26,515 nt of DNA from DAOUMU01 sp034409055 (GTDB taxonomy: Bacteria > Chloroflexota > Anaerolineae > 4572-78 > J111), in NCBI GenBank assembly GCA_034409055.1, contig DAOUMU010000406.1, forward strand, positions 1 through 26,515. Direction: 5' to 3'. The position numbers were made by a program, and so were the translations under genes. A model generated the notes under the pieces. That model made no database searches and had not been told where the DNA came from. It worked only from the letters and a program-made list of their open reading frames with translations. Of the stretch, positions 23,175-26,515 are shown one piece after another. Position 1 is the stretch's first letter. Every line of letters starts with the position of its first letter.

Positions 23175-25724
23175 GTGGTTCCGATTAAACTAGACCTGCG
23201 CAATTTTATGGCCTATCACCAGGCTACGCTTGACTTTCAGGGCATTCATCTGGCCGTGCTGGCCGGCGAAAACGGAGCGGGCAAAAGCAGTTTGCTGGAT
23301 GCCATCACCTGGGCCTTATGGGGCAAGGCCCGGGCTAAGCGAGACGATGAGTTGATTCACCTGGGCCAGGCTGAAATGGAAGTGGAATATACTTTTGGCC
23401 TGAGTGACAATGTTTATCGTATTATTCGTAAGCGCGATGCCAGTGGCCGCGGACGGAGCGATTTGAGCTTTCAAGTCGAGGAGGCTGGCGGCTGGCGTAC
23501 CCTGACCGAAACCAGTCTGCGGGCCACCCAGCGTAAAATTAATCAACAACTACGTCTGGATTACGACACTTTCATCAATTCCTCTTTTTTGTTACAGGGC
23601 CGGGCCGACGAATTTACCACCAAACCCCCGGGTAAACGCAAAGAGATTTTGAGCGAGATTTTAGGCCTGGGGATTTACGAGGTTTACGAGGAGCGGACCA
23701 AAAAGCAGGCCAACCAAAAAGAAAAAGAGACAGCGGCCATTGTAGCCAAAATTGAGCAGATTGAACAGGAACTGGCTAACGAAGCCAAATACCGGACCGA
23801 GTTAGCCGAGGCTGAGCGGGAAGCGGCCACCTTAAACCAGCAACGCCAGGCGGCTGAACAAGAGATGGATCGCCTGCGCGAGCAACACCGGGCCATTAAC
23901 GAGAAACAGCGCCAGTTGGATGATCTAGGTGATCGTCTGGCTGAAGCTGAGGCAAATCTGGCCGATATGGCCGAGACGATGGCTGAGACTCGAACCAGGA
24001 TCGATCAGTATCGAGCCATCTTAGAACGTCGTGCTGAAATTGAACAGGGCCTGGCAAAGATGAGGCAGGCCCAAGCCACCGTCAAAGATTGGGACCAGCG
24101 GTTGCAAGAGTCGGCCAAGTTGTCCCAACGCCAGCACGAATTGGATCGGGCCTTTGATGCGGCCCGGGCTGAAATTGAGGCTAACTTGCGCGAGATTGCT
24201 GCCACCATCAGCCTGCTCAGTCCAAAGGTGACTACCAGCGAGGCGCAGCGCAGCCAACTGGCTGAGGCCCAGGCAGAGCTGGACACCTTGCAAACCTTGG
24301 CGGCAGAACGGGAGGGGGCTCAAACCACCTGGACCGATTTAAAGGAAGAGGCGGCTCGCCTGACAGAACAAAACAAACAACTCAAACACGAAATGAACGA
24401 CATCAAGGCCAACTTGACCCGGTTGGAACAGGCCGGCTCCAATTGCCCGGTTTGCCAACGGCCGCTGGATGAAACCCATCGAGCCGAGGTAGCGGCCCGC
24501 TTTGAGCATGAAGGTAAGATAAAGGGGGATACCTACCGGACCAATCAGGTTCGCTGGCGCGAAATTGTTGCTGAACAAGAAACATTACAGCAGCGTCTAT
24601 CCGAAGCTGACCGGCAACTGCGTAGTTTGGCCGCCGTGCAGGGTAAAGTAGCCAGACTGAGCCAATCGGTGGAGGAGGCCGAAAAAGCCGCCGCTGATTT
24701 GGCCCAGGCCCAGGCCAGGCAGACCCGATTACAAAAGCAGTTGGACAACCACGCCTTTGCGGCCGAGGTGGTCGCCGCGCTGGATGAAGTTAAGGCCGAA
24801 CTGGCTACCCTGGGTTACGACGAAACGGCCCACCGACAAGCCCGGGCTGAAGTCGAAGCCCTGAGCCATTTTGAAGAAGAGGGGCGAATCCTGGCTGAAG
24901 CCGAAAAACGGCTCGCCGAGGAAGAGAAGCGACTGGAAAAAGAAAACGCCCGGCACGCCCGCCTTATGCAGCAGACCGCTGCCGATCGGCAGAGAATTGC
25001 CGAATTGGAAAAAGAGACGGTTGGCCTGCCCGAGTTAAGCGCCCGTCTGAATCAGGCCAGCGACGAGGTCAATCGGCTCCAGCGGGAAGAGCGCTTTGCC
25101 CGGGACAAAGTAGCCGCCACCAATCAACAACTAAACCACCTGGCTTACCGGGCTAAAGAGCGAAGCAAGCTGGAAGATCAGTTACAACAAATCCGTGAGG
25201 CTCTGAGCATTTACCGGGAGTTACAACTGGCTTTTGGCAAAAAAGGCGTGCAAGCCCTGCTCATCGAGAGTGCCATCCCCGAAATTGAAGATGAAGCCAA
25301 CAAACTGTTAAGCCGAATGACCGACAACCGTATGCATGTACGCTTTGAAACTCAACGCGAAGCCAAAAGCAGCGACAGTACGATTGAAACGCTCGACATT
25401 CGTATTTCGGATGAGATCGGCACCAGAGACTACGAACTCTATTCTGGCGGTGAAGCCTTTCGGGTCAACTTTGCCATTCGGGTGGCCATGAGTAAAATCC
25501 TGGCCCGCCGGGCCGGGGCCCGGCTGCAAACTCTGGTCATAGACGAGGGTTTTGGCACGCAGGACGTGCAGGGTCGGGAACGGTTGGTTGAGGCCATCAA
25601 TGCCATTCAGGATGATTTTGAGAAGATTATCGTTATTACCCATATTGACGAGTTAAAAGACGTTTTCCCGGTCCGAATTGACGTCTGGAAAACTGAGGAG
25701 GGCAGTCACGTCGCCATCCGGTGA
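23175..25724 (+). CDS. sbcC: SbcC/Rad50-type SMC ATPase (exonuclease subunit)
   Basis: ATPase subunit of the SbcCD (Mre11-Rad50-like) DNA end-processing nuclease, 849 residues. Walker A GENGAGKSS is at 31-39. A long coiled coil (about 175-420 and 440-690) is folded at a zinc hook, CPVC (Cys424, Cys427). Signature YSGGE (756-760), Walker B TLVIDE (Asp790, Glu791) and the following FGTQD complete the ATP site. The length is shorter than E. coli SbcC, as I recall it (about 1,050), but usual for Rad50-like forms. The GTG start is chosen because GAGG lies 9 bases upstream and the IPIKL-like N-terminus aligns with the family. No sbcD is adjacent; its partner must be elsewhere or outside the window. 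Confidence 0.94.
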   Translation: MVPIKLDLRNFMAYHQATLDFQGIHLAVLAGENGAGKSSLLDAITWALWGKARAKRDDELIHLGQAEMEVEYTFGLSDNVYRIIRKRDASGRGRSDLSFQVEEAGGWRTLTETSLRATQRKINQQLRLDYDTFINSSFLLQGRADEFTTKPPGKRKEILSEILGLGIYEVYEERTKKQANQKEKETAAIVAKIEQIEQELANEAKYRTELAEAEREAATLNQQRQAAEQEMDRLREQHRAINEKQRQLDDLGDRLAEAEANLADMAETMAETRTRIDQYRAILERRAEIEQGLAKMRQAQATVKDWDQRLQESAKLSQRQHELDRAFDAARAEIEANLREIAATISLLSPKVTTSEAQRSQLAEAQAELDTLQTLAAEREGAQTTWTDLKEEAARLTEQNKQLKHEMNDIKANLTRLEQAGSNCPVCQRPLDETHRAEVAARFEHEGKIKGDTYRTNQVRWREIVAEQETLQQRLSEADRQLRSLAAVQGKVARLSQSVEEAEKAAADLAQAQARQTRLQKQLDNHAFAAEVVAALDEVKAELATLGYDETAHRQARAEVEALSHFEEEGRILAEAEKRLAEEEKRLEKENARHARLMQQTAADRQRIAELEKETVGLPELSARLNQASDEVNRLQREERFARDKVAATNQQLNHLAYRAKERSKLEDQLQQIREALSIYRELQLAFGKKGVQALLIESAIPEIEDEANKLLSRMTDNRMHVRFETQREAKSSDSTIETLDIRISDEIGTRDYELYSGGEAFRVNFAIRVAMSKILARRAGARLQTLVIDEGFGTQDVQGRERLVEAINAIQDDFEKIIVITHIDELKDVFPVRIDVWKTEEGSHVAIR

Positions 25725-26157
25725 TCTCGATTAAAATTGGAATTGCTGTCTGTTTTTTGCAAAATTTTCAACCTGGTTGTAGAATGGTTCACTATTTTAC
25801 GGATCTACGTGCCCCTTATGTTACATACCACAATACTTTGGGGGGCACCAGCATCACAAGCGAGAATGATCCTGCCCCCATCTGCCACAGTTCGGTGCCC
25901 TTGATATAGATCCTGATCCACGTTGAGCGGAGGAAGGCAGGATATTCTCATATATTACAGGAAAGGAGGTGATATCGCCCAAAGACACGCATTGTGGCCA
26001 AAAATACACGTTAACATATCTAACGATGGATTTGGGGTTTATCCTCCGGTTCGGGTAGCAACGTGTTACTTTGACCATCATGCGAACATCATTGACGCTG
26101 AGAACAGTGTTCAATCAACAAAATTTTACACTAAATTTTTAGAGGAGAAGATTAAAA
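25725..26157. other. Intergenic region without a supported gene; contains an orphan perfect Shine-Dalgarno
   Basis: No convincing coding region is seen in these 433 bases. AAAGGAGGTGAT at 25962-25973 is a 12-base match to the 16S anti-Shine-Dalgarno, but no ATG/GTG/TTG follows at 5-10 bases with a meaningful frame. A short inverted repeat GGGCACC / GGTGCCC lies at 25843-25849 and 25894-25900. AGGAG (26143-26147) belongs to the lipoprotein gene at 26158. No clear promoter or terminator was identified. Confidence 0.5.
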
Positions 26158-26515
26158 ATGAGTAAACGTTTGTTTCTGGTACTAACTTTGTTGGTTACCT
26201 TAGCCTTGGTAGCCGCTTGTGGCGGGGCAGCGCCGGAACCGGCCGCACCCGAGAAGGCTGAAGAAGCAGCTCCGGCTGAAGAAGCAGCCCCGGCCGAGGA
26301 AGAGGTGATGGAGGAAGAAGCAGCCCCAGCCGAAGAGGCGATGGAGGAAGAAGCAGCCCCAGCCGAAGAGGCGATGGTCGAAGCCTGTGACGATCCCCTG
26401 GGCTGCGTGACCGTGGCTCCCGACGACCCCATCAAGATCGCCACCGCCCTGGTCATCTCCGGTCCCAATGAAACCCTGGGCATCGACTCCCAGACCGGCG
26501 TCGAAGTGGCCATCC
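26158..26515 (+). CDS. ABC transporter substrate-binding lipoprotein, branched-chain amino-acid type (5' part)
   Basis: The gene runs off the window end; 119 codons are visible. A lipoprotein signal peptide (MSKRLFLVLTLLVTLALVAAC) ends in the lipobox LVAAC with Cys21, so the mature protein would be anchored outside the membrane. Next comes a linker of about 55 residues rich in Glu, Ala and Pro (EEAAPAEE repeats), then CDDPLGCVTV and DDPIKIATALVISGPNETLG. The last segment is the start of a periplasmic-binding-protein type 1 (LivJ-like, Peripla_BP_6) domain. AGGAG lies 10 bases before the ATG. Permease and ATPase genes would be expected downstream, outside the window. The ligand cannot be deduced from this fragment. 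Confidence 0.88.
   Translation, partial: MSKRLFLVLTLLVTLALVAACGGAAPEPAAPEKAEEAAPAEEAAPAEEEVMEEEAAPAEEAMEEEAAPAEEAMVEACDDPLGCVTVAPDDPIKIATALVISGPNETLGIDSQTGVEVAI
26311..26376. repeat. Perfect 33-bp tandem repeat in the lipoprotein linker
   Basis: Two identical 33-base units (26311-26343 and 26344-26376, starting GAGGAAGAAGCAGCCCCAGC) encode EEEAAPAEEAM twice. More degenerate copies lie just upstream. The in-frame unit allows linker length to change by slippage without loss of frame. Confidence 0.9.

Noticed and set aside
25923..26165. 80-codon TTG frame before the binding-lipoprotein gene
   Set aside because: The start lacks a well-placed Shine-Dalgarno, the protein resembles nothing known, and it overlaps the lipoprotein start.

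Overview
The window reads like a chromosome segment from a Chloroflexota bacterium, probably of the Anaerolineae/Caldilineae type. This is inferred from gene style, not from a marker gene. It has moderately high GC, frequent TTG and GTG starts behind strong Shine-Dalgarno sequences, tandem DUF427 and DUF1684 genes, a GAF-rich hybrid kinase, a lipoprotein with an Ala/Pro/Glu linker, and many hairpin-forming or low-complexity intergenic repeats. No rRNA, tRNA, CRISPR array, complete insertion sequence or prophage was seen.

Layout. 269-3578: a complete sdhABCD operon (succinate dehydrogenase). 3579-4032: repeats and a promoter. 4033-5376: a membrane-anchored protein of unknown function. 5418-7118 (minus): an ABC-F ATPase, divergent from a zinc-ribbon membrane protein (7341-7793) that ends at a good terminator. 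7862-9892: a Schlafen/AlbA-type ATP-binding regulator followed by a Nudix hydrolase. 9893-10501: an inverted repeat, a decayed gene fragment and tandem repeats. 10502-12211: an SPFH/coiled-coil protein. 12485-13000 (minus): remains of an MGH1-like glycoside hydrolase gene. 13081-13575: a GNAT acetyltransferase. 13576-13945: an operator-like palindrome over a promoter, then a nested palindromic element of about 200 bp. 13946-19831: a signalling operon. 19844-21443: DUF1684 (minus) and tandem DUF427 genes. 21449-23004 (minus): an eight-bladed PQQ-type propeller protein next to a broken ECF sigma factor. 23175-25724: sbcC. 26158 to the end: the start of a branched-chain amino-acid-type ABC transporter binding lipoprotein.

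How the genes work together. The sdh genes encode one respiratory enzyme. The operon at 13946-19831 is the most coherent accessory system. It holds a stand-alone receiver, a membrane hybrid kinase with two GAF domains, a PAS domain, a true receiver and an Asn-substituted pseudo-receiver, a GAF/PAS class III nucleotide cyclase whose start overlaps the kinase stop, and a small DUF5678-like protein. It looks like a phosphorelay wired to cAMP synthesis. Three loci are visibly decaying: the glycoside hydrolase, the ECF sigma factor and a 28-codon fragment at 10048. Together with the density of palindromic repeats they suggest a chromosome undergoing active rearrangement.

Limits. Families were recognised by eye from motifs. 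Promoters, operators and terminators are sequence-only predictions.
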